This document shows, in pieces, positions 7,918 through 17,459 of a stretch of DNA of 64,000 nt. Each line of letters opens with the position of its first letter. The first letter of the stretch is position 1. Location: positions 1-64,000 of the forward strand of contig JAEXTA010000028.1 of the NCBI GenBank assembly GCA_023453665.1, in the 5' to 3' direction. The notes beneath the pieces were generated by a model, which saw only the letters and a program-made list of their open reading frames with translations, was not told where the DNA came from and searched no databases. Both the position numbers and the translations under genes were made by a program. The stretch is from Bacteroidota bacterium. Lineage in GTDB: Bacteria; Bacteroidota; Ignavibacteria; Ignavibacteriales; Ignavibacteriaceae.

Positions 7918-8817
7918 CTACTTGCTGCTTCTTCTTATAAAAGAAATCAACCTTTCGGTAAGTGACGGTTTAATTGAATAGAAGTAGTTTTCTAACAATG
8001 AACGTATTGCCTGCTCTTCAAAAACTTCTTTTTTATCAATGGGGATTTCCGATACAAATAACTCAGTATCATAAACTCTTGTTGAAAGAGTATGAGTGCC
8101 TGAATCATCGTTTCCAATATTCCTAACTAAAGAAGTCCCCGGATAAAGAGTATACATGTTTCGAATAAAACATGAAGCATGCCATCTGATTGCCCATGAA
8201 TCGATTAATCCTTTGGATTGTTTTTGTAACATATTAAAGTTTGATACTGAACCATTAAAATCAAATTGCGATACTAAATTCATTTCCGATAATTTATTGA
8301 TAAGCTTTTCAGCATCTTGTTCGAATGTTGCCCATGCTCTTTTCCATGTTGCCCAGCCCCAACAATCTGCACCACGTAAAAAAAATGTTTGAGGCAATTC
8401 ATTTTTGATTGGATAGATATACCCGTGAATACTGGCAACATTTAAATCATTTTCGTAAACAAACAGGCCTTGATTAACATAATCTATAAAATATGGTGAC
8501 ACTAATAAATCATCTTCAAGTACAATTATTCTATCAGAATGATTTAATATTTCACTTACACCAGAGATTATTGATGTTGCTAGACCAAGGTTTTTTTCGC
8601 GTTCTATTATTTCAACATTTAAAAAACCTTTTACCCCTTTAATTAATTTCCTAACATTCAAAACAGATTCTGTGTGTTTCTCATTCCTCGGACCATCAGA
8701 AAAAACATATAATTTACTCTTTGATGATAACTCATTCTTTTGAAGTGCTTCAATAACTCTTTGTGTATGAGCAGGTCTGTTATAGACAAATAGAACTATT
8801 GGTGCAAGGTCTTGCAT
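7918..8817 (-). CDS. Glycosyltransferase, GT2-like (GT-A fold)
   Basis: A 299-residue protein beginning APIVLFVYNRPAHTQRVIEAL, the opening Rossmann strand and helix of GT2-type enzymes. LYVFSDGPRNE and the metal-binding EDD at residues 101-103 (VLEDDLLVSPYF) follow, then GADCWGWATWKRAW in the acceptor region, a block seen in GNT-I-like or GT2 sugar transferases. No membrane helix is obvious. Its stop region and the next gene's start are two bases from the methyltransferase gene at 8819, so they are co-transcribed. Donor sugar and linkage are unknown. Confidence 0.78.
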   Translation of the reverse strand: MQDLAPIVLFVYNRPAHTQRVIEALQKNELSSKSKLYVFSDGPRNEKHTESVLNVRKLIKGVKGFLNVEIIEREKNLGLATSIISGVSEILNHSDRIIVLEDDLLVSPYFIDYVNQGLFVYENDLNVASIHGYIYPIKNELPQTFFLRGADCWGWATWKRAWATFEQDAEKLINKLSEMNLVSQFDFNGSVSNFNMLQKQSKGLIDSWAIRWHASCFIRNMYTLYPGTSLVRNIGNDDSGTHTLSTRVYDTELFVSEIPIDKKEVFEEQAIRSLLENYFYSIKPSLTERLISFIRRSSK

Positions 8818-8818
8818 C

Positions 8819-9451
8819 TTATTTTTTAAAGTCCATAATCAAAGATGTATAATTAGGTTTTCCGTCTTTATTTCTTTCATCATTCACAAGTGACCGATGG
8901 ATAAAACCATTACTGTCATTTCTGTAACCTGAATGAAATTTTTTGTTTTCATCCCAGTATTCAACAGGTGAAGCCTTGAATCCATGTTTTTCGAAAAGAC
9001 TCCCTAGTGATTTATAAGTAAATAAATTTTTATGGTCATCAGCACCCACACCACTGCCGCCTGGTTTAACACAATTGATGTAGTTCGCTTCGCCGTGATA
9101 ACCATCGGGAACAGCTATCCGAATATTGATATCGTCAGAACTATATTTATAGAAATTCTTAACCATTAGTTCAAGTTCTTCATCTGTAAGATGTTCCAGT
9201 ACATGTTCAGCAAGAATTTTATCAATTTTTTTTACAGAAAAATATTTCTCAAAATCTTTTTCATTTGTTATATCAAGGTTGTCAATGTCTGTGTCAAACC
9301 AGCCGGGAAAGCTGGTTCCACCTGCGCCGACAACAATTTGAATCTTCGGGCTTGTACTCAGATAATTCCTCCATCTTATATACTTAATCAATCTAAATAT
9401 TGGCACTAACAAATGATAAATGAACTGTTTTATTTTCTTATATAAACTCAT
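8819..9451 (-). CDS. Predicted SAM-dependent methyltransferase of the glycan cluster
   Basis: The product is 210 residues. IQIVVGAGGTSFPGWFDTDID (about 38-58) replaces the usual motif I with a VGAGGT loop followed by an acidic strand end. KILAEHVLEHLTDEEL is the conserved HVLEHL helix of COG4627-like methyltransferases found in capsule and LPS clusters. IRIAVPDGYH gives the motif III strand. The N-terminal residues 5-25 are hydrophobic and basic, suggesting membrane association. It lies one base from both neighbours. Substrate unknown; the fold call is good and activity is likely but unproven. Confidence 0.7.
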   Translation of the reverse strand: MSLYKKIKQFIYHLLVPIFRLIKYIRWRNYLSTSPKIQIVVGAGGTSFPGWFDTDIDNLDITNEKDFEKYFSVKKIDKILAEHVLEHLTDEELELMVKNFYKYSSDDINIRIAVPDGYHGEANYINCVKPGGSGVGADDHKNLFTYKSLGSLFEKHGFKASPVEYWDENKKFHSGYRNDSNGFIHRSLVNDERNKDGKPNYTSLIMDFKK

Positions 9452-9452
9452 A

Positions 9453-10103
9453 TTAAATATTCAAGCAATTATTCGATTTATAATATACTGAAGTGCATTT
9501 TTTAAAAAGTATTCCTGGCGCTATTCCCCAAAAATCTAAAACTTTAAATCCATTTTCATTTAGAAAAACTTTGCCTCTCTCATATTCCTGCCGCTCTGAA
9601 TCATCAAGTATGACAACACCATTTTCTGAAAGAAAACTAGTGCTTTTGATAATACATTCATTTCTCTGAATACCATCTATAAAAATCAACTCATATTTAA
9701 GTGATTCCTTTGAAACACTATTAATGTAATCATCACTTTCACTATTTAAAAACAACTTCACATTTAAAGGCATTAGTTTTACAATCGCATTATACCAATC
9801 TTCGTTATGTTCTGCCGTAGTAACACTACCAACTCTTTGAGCAAAAAATAAAGTTGAATTTCCTGCTCCGTACTCAAATACATTCATAGAGTTTGTCAGT
9901 CGAGATTTAATGAAATCAATAAATGAATAAGTTGTCCATGGTATCGGCTGCAAGTTTTTATCCACAGCTTTTTTAAGCTTGTATGAATTAAACCAACCCT
10001 CATCTATTAATAAACCGGAATGAAGTTGTGAAAGTAGGATTGAAATTGAATCCCAATCACTTGAAAATAAAATCTTTAGTTTTTCAGTTAATTTGATTGC
10101 CAT
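9453..10103 (-). CDS. Class I SAM-dependent methyltransferase-like protein
   Basis: A 216-residue protein with NVFEYGAGNSTLFFAQRVGSV (about residues 74-94), a clear SAM motif I with E-x-G-x-G-x-S. This is followed by VTTAEHNEDWYNAI at the second strand, and YELIFIDGIQRNECI and GVVILDDSERQEYERG in the C-terminal half. The IDG and DD motifs resemble those of class I methyltransferases whose acceptor site uses an Asp. It overlaps the upstream flippase gene by 16 bases, so start choice on either side may be slightly off, but co-translation is likely. Its place beside a flippase argues for a role on the exported glycan unit. Substrate unknown. Confidence 0.68.
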   Translation of the reverse strand: MAIKLTEKLKILFSSDWDSISILLSQLHSGLLIDEGWFNSYKLKKAVDKNLQPIPWTTYSFIDFIKSRLTNSMNVFEYGAGNSTLFFAQRVGSVTTAEHNEDWYNAIVKLMPLNVKLFLNSESDDYINSVSKESLKYELIFIDGIQRNECIIKSTSFLSENGVVILDDSERQEYERGKVFLNENGFKVLDFWGIAPGILFKKCTSVYYKSNNCLNI

Positions 10104-11431
10104 TTTTGTTTGATCATGTTAATTAAAGAGATAAATAAAATTGACTTCATCATAAGTCGAAATTGTGAAAACGTACTTTTAGTCATACCAATTGAAAATG
10201 TGGCAATTGTATATGAAACCAGAGTTGCAATTGCAGCACCCGTGATACCCATTTTCGGAATCAGATAAAAGTTTATCCCAATATTTAAAACCATTCCGGC
10301 CAATGTTCTGTAAAAAGAGATTTTCGTAAGATTTTCACTAACTAAAAACTGACTCGAAGCAATTCCCAATGCAACTGAAACACCAGCCCATACGTAGATA
10401 GTCAAAACAGTCTCTGAGCCGGAATATTTTTCGCCGTAGAGTATATTGATAATCAGTGCTGCAAAAAAAGTAATGAATAGTGAAAATCCTATCGCAAGAT
10501 ATGCAAGCAGATCATACAATTTTTGTAATCTACTCATATATAGTTTTTCACTAATTTGTTTGGCATTAAGTATTGCAGGAAATAATGAACTGCTAAGGAT
10601 AATCGGAACGAAATACCAGGCTTCAGCAAGTTTGACTGCGGCTGCATAAATGCCAACTTCTTTTGTATCCAGCATATTTTTTATCATTACCTGGTCAATT
10701 CGTGCATACACTGAAATTACTATCCCCGATAAAATCAACGGCCAGGCATCCTTTAATAATATCTTTGCTGTGTCTTTCCTGAAGTACCATTGTGTAATTC
10801 TCAGATTATTTTTTTTATAGACTAAAAAATATCCGACCGAGAGGAACAAACTTTCTGATGCATGTACTATTGCAAAATAAATTAACGGCGAATTGGTAAG
10901 TATCAGGATTACTTTTAGTGCGGCTGCAATGATCATCGATACTGATTGCACATATACATTAAACTTCGACTCTACTTTTGCCTGGAAATAGTATTCAACA
11001 ACATTCAGGCATTGAAAAATATTTGTCGCAGAGATAATGAGAATAAGAATTGTTGTGATTGAATTTTCACCTGATAAAAATATTGTGGCAGCAAGCAGAA
11101 TGATTGATACCACTCCCCCCCAAATCCTCAGATTAAATACTGATCCAAGCAGTTCATCTCTTCTGTCGGGAGTTTTAACAAGTTCTCTCACTACTATACT
11201 GTCAAGCCCTAATGTAGAGAGAGTTGCAAAGAGTCCAACAAAACTTAACGCATAGCTGAACAATCCAAAATCATCAGGACCAAGATATCTTACTACATAA
11301 ACACTGACAAAAAAACCAACGAGCATCCTGATAATTCTTTCACCGAACATCCACGATGTGTTGGCAAAGTATTTTTTAAATGCTTCCGAACCAAAATTAA
11401 TTGATGTGTTTATTTTTTCTTCTTCGTTCAA
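10088..11431 (-). CDS. wzx: Wzx-type oligosaccharide flippase (MOP superfamily)
   Basis: A 447-residue integral membrane protein with about 12-14 hydrophobic helices. The N-terminal block SWMFGERIIRMLVGFFVSVYV followed by RYLGPDDFGLFSYALSFVGLF is the signature of the polysaccharide biosynthesis protein family. It flips undecaprenyl-linked oligosaccharides from the cytoplasmic to the periplasmic leaflet. No Wzy polymerase or chain-length regulator was recognised in the window. It ends 16 bases inside a methyltransferase gene and begins ten bases after the YfhO-like gene. The family is confident; which glycan it moves is inferred only from the surrounding glycosyltransferase and amino-sugar genes. 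Confidence 0.85.
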   Translation of the reverse strand: MNEEEKINTSINFGSEAFKKYFANTSWMFGERIIRMLVGFFVSVYVVRYLGPDDFGLFSYALSFVGLFATLSTLGLDSIVVRELVKTPDRRDELLGSVFNLRIWGGVVSIILLAATIFLSGENSITTILILIISATNIFQCLNVVEYYFQAKVESKFNVYVQSVSMIIAAALKVILILTNSPLIYFAIVHASESLFLSVGYFLVYKKNNLRITQWYFRKDTAKILLKDAWPLILSGIVISVYARIDQVMIKNMLDTKEVGIYAAAVKLAEAWYFVPIILSSSLFPAILNAKQISEKLYMSRLQKLYDLLAYLAIGFSLFITFFAALIINILYGEKYSGSETVLTIYVWAGVSVALGIASSQFLVSENLTKISFYRTLAGMVLNIGINFYLIPKMGITGAAIATLVSYTIATFSIGMTKSTFSQFRLMMKSILFISLINMIKQKWQSN

Positions 11432-11441
11432 TTAAAATCTT

Positions 11442-13976
11442 TTAAGCTTTAACTTTTTTCTTTTTCACTTCCAGGACAATAGTAAATACCAATCCCAGCA
11501 TTACTAACGAACTTAAAACCAATGCAATATTTTTTGATATGAAGAAACTCTCCGGTGCAAAGTTGAACTCGACAGAATGTTTTCCATCTGGGACAACAAT
11601 TCCCATAAAACCATGATTAGTTTTATAAACTTTTGTTTCATTTCCATCAATCGTCGCTTTCCATCCGGGGTGATATGTATTACCAAAGAATAAAAAGTTA
11701 TTTCCGGTTGTGTTTACCTCAACTATAGTTTTCCCTTCACTATATGCTTTAATCATTGATGATGATGTGCTGTCAGGAACATCCACATTAATATTCTCCT
11801 CAACATATGCTAATTGTTTTGGATCAAGAGTTCCTTCTTTGAAAACATTTAACATTTCTATAGGAGTTTTCTTTTCTATTTTATCTACTAAATAAGCGCG
11901 TGGTAAAGCACTTTCATTTTTGTAAACCGATGCTGTTTCACTTGTTAATACAGGGGTGAAGCCGGGCATCATTGTTGGTTTGTCAACAACAATGTATTTA
12001 ACATTTAACATACGCCATAGCACAGGATTAGCCGGACCAACAACATCCATTATATCCTGGTATGCTCTCGGTTTTATTCCCGAATAACCATAAAAATCTT
12101 CTATAAGAAAATATGCGTGATAGTTTGAGTTTGCATTTAATGCACCATACGAACGATCCTGCTTTAGATTAAATAACCTGAAAGGTTCTTTTTCATTCTG
12201 ATTTTTTATAGCAGTAATATATTGAGGTTCGGCAAACATATTTCGTTTGTCAGGGCTGTCCATATATTTTGCGCCTCTTGAATCTATTCGCCACAGATCA
12301 ATTAGAGTTAAAAGTATTGCGATAACAACAAAAACATCTGCACTTAATTTTGATCTCATATAAAAATAGGCTGACCAGAAAAGCAGTGTTAAAAATCCCA
12401 TAGCAATAATTAAATCACTTGTAAACATATCTGAAGCATAAGGTGCAAGCGCCTGGTATTGTTGGGCTAATTGTTGATTAGTCAAACTTCCTGCGTATTC
12501 ACTTATTCTTCCGGTAAACCATCCTGCAATAATACTGTTTGCAAGTATTGATATTATGAAGAGCCCGAGAAATACAAATGAAATGTTTCTAACAAACAAA
12601 ATAGACTTCTCATTTTTTTCATTTCTCAGGTTGATTATCTTCATCAATCCAAGCCCTGCAAGTACAGGCATACTCATCTGTACAAGCACCAGTATCATTG
12701 ATGGGACTCTGAACTTATCAAAGTAAGGCAAATTGTAAAATAACAGATCAAATAGAACTGGAAATGTTTTCCCAAAAGATACCAGTAAAGCAAAGACTGA
12801 AAGTATAGTTAGAAATCTTACAAGCGGATTTTTCCAGTCAATAAAAATTGCAAACAATGCAAGAAAGAAAACAACTACACCCATATACATTGCAACATCA
12901 ACAAACTGCATTTGACCAAAGTAAGTGTTTATTTCAACCGGCTGGTTGTTTGTAAGCGGTCCGTTGTAGGTAGAATTTCCAAATCCATAGTATGATGGGA
13001 CGATGAACGTAAGTACTTCACCGGGAGAGAATGACCATTCAGTATGATATTCGTAGTAATCGGAAGTGGCTTTATCGGTATTTGCGGAAGCTTTTTCCAG
13101 GATACCTTCAGTACCTCTTGTAGAATATGGTGTGTATTCATATATCTGGGTTAAGCTGTCTATTTGAATAAGTACAGCAATTACAGCCGCACCAACTAAT
13201 ATTCCCGCAGATTTTAAAATGTTATTTCTAAGTTCAATATATTTTGTTTTGAGGGAATGGAAGAAATAGTAAATAAAATAAATTGCTACCGCTAAAAGTG
13301 TGTAGTAAATGATCTGAACATGAAAACCCTGAACAAAAATCTGCATAGCAACAATAAGTAAAAGTATATCAAGCAGCCTGATCTTTTTCTGAAATCTCAA
13401 CAATAACAGAAACAGCAACGGGTACATACACAAAGAAATTAATTTTGTAACGTGACCGATGTAAAGAAACACTATCAGCCCGGTACTGAATCCTGTAGCA
13501 ACCGCAGTGAACAGGCTCACACTTGTTCTTCCTGAGATATGTTTCATTAAGAAGAAAGCCGAAATCGACATTATTATCAGGTAGAAAGTCCACATTGCGT
13601 AATCAACAGAAAAGAAACTTGTGAATGCACTTCTTAAAGAATAGTTAACCATGTAAATAAGATTAAACCATGTTTTTTCAGTTCCTGTTGCGTAAGCAGG
13701 AATACCACAGAAGATGTAAGGATTCCAAAGTGAAAATCCTTCTCTGTCCTGATTAACGTAAGACTTTGAACTTTCCATATTTATAATGTCACCGGATTGA
13801 AAAGTTTTTTCGCCAAAGTATAAAGGATTAAGAAAGATCAGGTACAATACAATGAGAAGAAGAATTACAATCCAAACATGATGTTTTGATGGAATGAATT
13901 CATCAAGACTAAACTTTGAGATCAAAGTATCGTGCTGGGGTTTTGTTTCTTTGAGTATCTTTTTTGCTTTTGACAT
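11442..13976 (-). CDS. YfhO-family multi-pass membrane protein
   Basis: About 844 residues from ATG 13976; a TTG at 14006 would overlap the methyltransferase gene downstream of it in the other direction, so I prefer the ATG. After a short cytoplasmic tail it has more than ten hydrophobic helices, with a large extracytoplasmic C-terminal domain containing YIVVDKPT, NTTGNNFLFFGNTYHPGW and KVYKTNHGFMGIVVPDG, then a final helix before the Lys-rich C-terminus. This organisation and the YHPGWKATIDG block are typical of YfhO, a GT-C-like family linked to glycosylation of lipoteichoic acid or other envelope polymers. Here it sits in a glycan cluster, so it could transfer a sugar from a polyprenyl-phosphate donor. 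Exact reaction unknown. Confidence 0.8.
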   Translation of the reverse strand: MSKAKKILKETKPQHDTLISKFSLDEFIPSKHHVWIVILLLIVLYLIFLNPLYFGEKTFQSGDIINMESSKSYVNQDREGFSLWNPYIFCGIPAYATGTEKTWFNLIYMVNYSLRSAFTSFFSVDYAMWTFYLIIMSISAFFLMKHISGRTSVSLFTAVATGFSTGLIVFLYIGHVTKLISLCMYPLLFLLLLRFQKKIRLLDILLLIVAMQIFVQGFHVQIIYYTLLAVAIYFIYYFFHSLKTKYIELRNNILKSAGILVGAAVIAVLIQIDSLTQIYEYTPYSTRGTEGILEKASANTDKATSDYYEYHTEWSFSPGEVLTFIVPSYYGFGNSTYNGPLTNNQPVEINTYFGQMQFVDVAMYMGVVVFFLALFAIFIDWKNPLVRFLTILSVFALLVSFGKTFPVLFDLLFYNLPYFDKFRVPSMILVLVQMSMPVLAGLGLMKIINLRNEKNEKSILFVRNISFVFLGLFIISILANSIIAGWFTGRISEYAGSLTNQQLAQQYQALAPYASDMFTSDLIIAMGFLTLLFWSAYFYMRSKLSADVFVVIAILLTLIDLWRIDSRGAKYMDSPDKRNMFAEPQYITAIKNQNEKEPFRLFNLKQDRSYGALNANSNYHAYFLIEDFYGYSGIKPRAYQDIMDVVGPANPVLWRMLNVKYIVVDKPTMMPGFTPVLTSETASVYKNESALPRAYLVDKIEKKTPIEMLNVFKEGTLDPKQLAYVEENINVDVPDSTSSSMIKAYSEGKTIVEVNTTGNNFLFFGNTYHPGWKATIDGNETKVYKTNHGFMGIVVPDGKHSVEFNFAPESFFISKNIALVLSSLVMLGLVFTIVLEVKKKKVKA

Positions 13977-13992
13977 TTTTATTCCGTTAAAA

Positions 13993-14802
13993 TTATTTTT
14001 CTGCAATGAAAGTTAATCCGGTTCCGGTTTTATTTATCCCCTTAAAATCGATGTACATAAACAAAAGTGTAAACGGAAAAGTAATTACAAAATACACAGG
14101 AAGAAGTATCAATAACAGTTTAGAAATATTTACCATAAGAATCGGATACTTGATTCCGAGCCTCCAGGCTAATGTTCCCCAGAATCCATAAGTGTAAAAT
14201 GATTTTTGAGTTTTGAATCCGAGTGGATGAAGTTTTGTTTCAAGTTCTTCAATTGAATAACCGTTGCGCGCATGTTCGCCGACAAAACTTTCATCGTGCT
14301 CATCGTGAACGTCACTGCCGCCGTATATTGATGGGGTGGTGATTAACAGAATTCCACCCGGTTTTAATGCACGGTGAAAATTCTCAAAAACTTTTACATC
14401 TTCAACAATGTGTTCCATTACATCGACACTAATGATAAGATCGAATTTTTGTTCGTGATTTATTGAGGTTAAATCTTCAACTCCGAAAGAGACTTCATTC
14501 CGTTTTATCTTTTTATAAAATTTTGATATGTCTTTTATCCAGTCCTCTTTAACATCAACTGCATATATACTGCAGGGTTTAAGATTATTCAGCATAAAGT
14601 AAACATATTGACTGTAGCCTGTACCTGCATCATAAATATTAATATTCTTATCCTTAAAGATGGTCCGGATTCTTCTTAACTCTCTTCTTACATACCAGGA
14701 GCGGAGAAACATCAAATCAAGAATTTTAAAAAATAGAATTCTGAATGCTGGCGTAATTTTTATAAATGTCGCGAATATGTTTTTAACCGGGTCGTAATGC
14801 AT
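13993..14802 (-). CDS. Class I SAM-dependent methyltransferase with membrane-associated C-terminus
   Basis: The 269-residue protein has SAM motif I IYDAGTGYSQYVYFM (about 57-71), the acidic VDVKEDW strand end and LIISVDVMEHIVEDVKVFENF, the Methyltransf_11/23 core. GGILLITTPSIYG is motif III. Residues about 218-252 are strongly hydrophobic and probably lie in or on the membrane. That is consistent with a lipid or lipid-linked glycan acceptor. It precedes the YfhO-like gene by 16 bases, so the two are likely co-expressed. Substrate unknown. Confidence 0.78.
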   Translation of the reverse strand: MHYDPVKNIFATFIKITPAFRILFFKILDLMFLRSWYVRRELRRIRTIFKDKNINIYDAGTGYSQYVYFMLNNLKPCSIYAVDVKEDWIKDISKFYKKIKRNEVSFGVEDLTSINHEQKFDLIISVDVMEHIVEDVKVFENFHRALKPGGILLITTPSIYGGSDVHDEHDESFVGEHARNGYSIEELETKLHPLGFKTQKSFYTYGFWGTLAWRLGIKYPILMVNISKLLLILLPVYFVITFPFTLLFMYIDFKGINKTGTGLTFIAEK

Positions 14803-14838
14803 TATCCTGAAATTATATCTTAAAAATTAATATTTACT

Positions 14839-14905
14839 GTCACACTGAGCTCGTCGAAGTGTGACTTTACTTTTAACCGTCAGTCTTCGACAAGCTCAGA
14901 CTGAC
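14839..14905. repeat. Pair of inverted palindromic repeats (TTCGACAAGCTC family)
   Basis: Two 27-base palindromes face each other. The first (14839-14865) has arms GTCACACT and AGTGTGAC around core GAGCTCGTCGA. The second (14879-14905) has arms GTCAGTCT and AGACTGAC around TCGACAAGCTC, nearly the inverse core. Arms differ in sequence but pair perfectly in each copy, so the stem is conserved by compensation. The same core recurs at 22863-22932, 23934-24113 and 27414-27486. Confidence 0.85.
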
Positions 14906-14915
14906 AATTGAGCAT

Positions 14916-16061
14916 CTAAATTACTTTAGAAGGGTTATTATGGCCTTCTATCAATTCAAACATTCCCTTAACAAAATTTTTCCAGGAATATTTTTCTTTA
15001 AGTGATTTCATATTTGAAGAAAACCCGTTTTCTCTTTCTTCATTATAAAACCTGAGAATTGCCTCTGCAAGTTTTTCGGGATTTTCTTTTTCAACAACAA
15101 ATCCTGTTTTCCCGTCTTCAATCACTTCACCGATTCCCCCGACATTGGTTGCAATAACAGGCATTGAGAAGTTTACCGCCACCTGCACAATTCCACTCTG
15201 CGTTGCAGATTTATACGGAAGTACAACAGCATCAGATGCGGAAAAATAATACTTAACGTCTGAAGTTAGAATAAAATCTTTTTTTAGAAGTATAGAGTTT
15301 TCAAGCTGATGTTTTGAAATCATGTTGATGTACTTTTCTTCTGATTCATAAAACTCACCTGCGACAATAAGTTTTACATCCATCTTTTTTCTGACAATTG
15401 AAAACGCTTCAATTAAAATATCAAGTCCTTTGTAATCGCGTATAAATCCGAAGAAAAGAAGTATTTTTTCATCACTAAGTTTTAGAATTTTTTTGGCTTC
15501 CTGCTTATTTACTTTATCGCCAAACAGTGAAAACACCGGAAGTGGTAATAGTTTGTGAACCGGTTTTTCGATAAACAGGTGAAGATCTTTTGTAACCTGG
15601 TCTGATAAAGGTATGAAGTAATCAATTTTCTTTAAAAAGTATTTTGAAAGAAGTTTATCCCCCGGACGTTTTTCATGTGGAATTATATTATGACAAACTG
15701 CTATCATCTTTGCTGATGATTTCTTTTTAATTTTTCTTGCTATCCATCCGTAGCAAGGTGCAAAAAAAGGAAGCCAGTGTTTGAAGATTACAAGTTCAGG
15801 TTTGAATCCTAATATACGTTCGGCTGTTTGAGTCCAGTTGAAAGGATTAATCGAATCGAGAATTATTTCTGTTGGAATTTTATCAATCGTTTCAGTTGCT
15901 TCGGTTTGTGATTTTCCGGGAAATAAAAAATTTGGATACTGCCGTTTGAATGTGATTAGTTTTACTTCGTGTTCGATTGAAAGTTCTTTATAAAGAAGTC
16001 CCGCAGAATGTGCAATTCCGCCTCGTAAGGGATAGGTTGCTGATATAATTACAATCTTCAA
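14916..16061 (-). CDS. Glycosyltransferase family 4
   Basis: A 381-residue GT-B enzyme. The N-terminus IISATYPLRGGIAHSAGLLYKEL has the Gly-rich acceptor-side loop of GT4 proteins. The C-terminal domain shows LLFFGFIRDYKGLDILIEAF (about residues 211-230), VVLPYKSATQSGIVQVAV and ATNVGGIGEVIEDGKTGFV. The latter two contain the E-x7-E-like donor-binding segment, with the usual first Glu replaced by Ser/Gln around SATQSG. It is probably a cytoplasmic retaining glycosyltransferase adding a sugar to a lipid-linked precursor. It stands 84 bases downstream of the polyprenyl-phosphate glycosyltransferase gene and is separated from the methyltransferase by a palindromic repeat pair. Confidence 0.85.
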   Translation of the reverse strand: MKIVIISATYPLRGGIAHSAGLLYKELSIEHEVKLITFKRQYPNFLFPGKSQTEATETIDKIPTEIILDSINPFNWTQTAERILGFKPELVIFKHWLPFFAPCYGWIARKIKKKSSAKMIAVCHNIIPHEKRPGDKLLSKYFLKKIDYFIPLSDQVTKDLHLFIEKPVHKLLPLPVFSLFGDKVNKQEAKKILKLSDEKILLFFGFIRDYKGLDILIEAFSIVRKKMDVKLIVAGEFYESEEKYINMISKHQLENSILLKKDFILTSDVKYYFSASDAVVLPYKSATQSGIVQVAVNFSMPVIATNVGGIGEVIEDGKTGFVVEKENPEKLAEAILRFYNEERENGFSSNMKSLKEKYSWKNFVKGMFELIEGHNNPSKVI

Positions 16062-16145
16062 TTGGACTCCTGAAAAATCATAAATTCAGCCAGCACAAAA
16101 AAAATTTTCTCTGAATAAAAATTTAGTTGATGACATAAGGGAAAA

Positions 16146-17255
16146 TTATCCCTTATCCTTTATGACGTATTCTTTATCATCCATAAAATTGTGAACCATC
16201 ATTTCACCTAATAACCCAACAGAAAAGAATTGCATTCCCACAATTATCAAAAGCATTCCTAAAAACAACATTGGACGGTTGCTGAGATATTTCCCCATGA
16301 TCCATTCATACGTTAAATATCCATTGATAAGCAAACCCGCAAGAAAACTTAAAGCACCTAAAAAACCGAAAAGGTGCATTGGTCTTTTAATGTAACGTGT
16401 AGTGAACATCACTGTGATCAGATCAACAAATCCTTTAAAAAATCTTGATACACCAAATTTGGTTTTGCCATATCTTCTTGGATGATGTGTTACAGCAACT
16501 TCACTTACGGTGAATCCTGACCAGTCTGCAAGCACTGGCATATAGCGATGAAGTTCTCCGTAAACCTTTATGTTCTCAGTAACTTCTTTTCTGTAAGCTT
16601 TTAGTCCGCAATTAAAATCATGAAGTTTTATTCCGCTCATTACCCTTGTGACAAAATTGAAAAACTTAGATGAATACTTTTTAATAAAGGGATCGTGACG
16701 TTTCTTCTTCCATCCGGAAACAAGATCGAAACCTTCATCTAATTTTTTTAATAAAGACGGAATTTCATTCGGATCGTCCTGAAGATCGGCATCCATAGTG
16801 ATCACGACATCGCCGGTTACATTTTTAAAACCGACATTTAACGCTGCTGATTTGCCATAATTCTTTTTAAAGCTTACAAACCGGAAACGTTTATCAATCC
16901 TGGCAATTTCTTTAATTAGCTGGAGGGAATTATCTGTGCTGCCGTCATCAACAAAAACCACTTCCCAGGAAATTTCCAACTGCCTTAAAGCTTTTTTTAT
17001 TTCGTTAACGAGTGGATTTAATGATTCCTGTTCATTTAATAAGGGAACTAATATTGATAATTTTTTGAATGATGTTTTTTCGCGAACTACCTGGGGTTGA
17101 TTTTGTTTATTGTAAGGATATCTTCTACGCCGGTTATAATAATTTTTCCTTTGAAAGTTTTTTGCACCCTGTTCTCTGCCTTCAGAATTTGATTGACCAC
17201 CAGTATTCTCATTTTGTCGTGGAGGTTGATTATCGTTTGTATTTTTTTCGTCCAA
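16146..17255 (-). CDS. DPM1-like polyprenyl-phosphate glycosyltransferase (GT2) with Asn/Arg-rich N-terminal tail
   Basis: The 369-residue protein starts at TTG and opens with about 60 residues of low-complexity sequence rich in Asn, Gln and Arg, including RNYY and NRRRRYPYNKQ-type runs. The GT2 domain starts near residue 63 (KKLSILVPLLNEQESLNPLV) with VVFVDDGSTDNS, NYGKSAALNVGF and the metal-binding MDADLQDDPNEI. LHDFNCGLKAYRKEV and HHPRRYGKTKFG follow. Two helices near residues 295-315 and 330-352 anchor it. This is the ArnC/GtrB/DPM1 layout, making undecaprenyl-phosphate sugars used by GT-C enzymes such as the YfhO-like protein nearby. Sugar unknown. The tail is unusual for the family. Confidence 0.88.
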   Translation of the reverse strand: MDEKNTNDNQPPRQNENTGGQSNSEGREQGAKNFQRKNYYNRRRRYPYNKQNQPQVVREKTSFKKLSILVPLLNEQESLNPLVNEIKKALRQLEISWEVVFVDDGSTDNSLQLIKEIARIDKRFRFVSFKKNYGKSAALNVGFKNVTGDVVITMDADLQDDPNEIPSLLKKLDEGFDLVSGWKKKRHDPFIKKYSSKFFNFVTRVMSGIKLHDFNCGLKAYRKEVTENIKVYGELHRYMPVLADWSGFTVSEVAVTHHPRRYGKTKFGVSRFFKGFVDLITVMFTTRYIKRPMHLFGFLGALSFLAGLLINGYLTYEWIMGKYLSNRPMLFLGMLLIIVGMQFFSVGLLGEMMVHNFMDDKEYVIKDKG

Positions 17256-17389
17256 AACCGTTCCGTTCTTTAATTAAATGATGCCAAAATTAACTGAATA
17301 AAAACATAAAAACAATTTAAACCCTGTTTGTTGCGGATGAGTAAAATCAAATATTTCACATAAGGTAATCCCAACAAATGGTTTTAATC

Positions 17390-17420
17390 TTGACAAAATA
17401 GTACAGATTGTTTAAGTTTG
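17390..17420 (+). promoter_or_regulatory. Putative suf operon promoter
   Basis: TTG (within TTGACA, 17390-17395) and TAAGTTTG (17413-17420) are 20 bases apart, an excellent fit to the Bacteroidetes TTG/TAnnTTTG pattern. A strong ribosome-binding site AAGGAG lies at 17450-17455, and the sufB ATG is at 17460. No clear Rrf2 operator dyad was picked out in the 204-base gap upstream. Confidence 0.6.
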
Positions 17421-17459
17421 AATCAGAAAAACGAAAATAAATGAAGATTAAGGAGTAAA

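Noticed and set aside
16135..16156. ATAAGGGA/TCCCTTAT hairpin over the end of the polyprenyl-phosphate glycosyltransferase gene
   Set aside because: Good 8-bp stem but it overlaps the stop codon and no T-tract follows directly on the minus strand, so not listed as a terminator.
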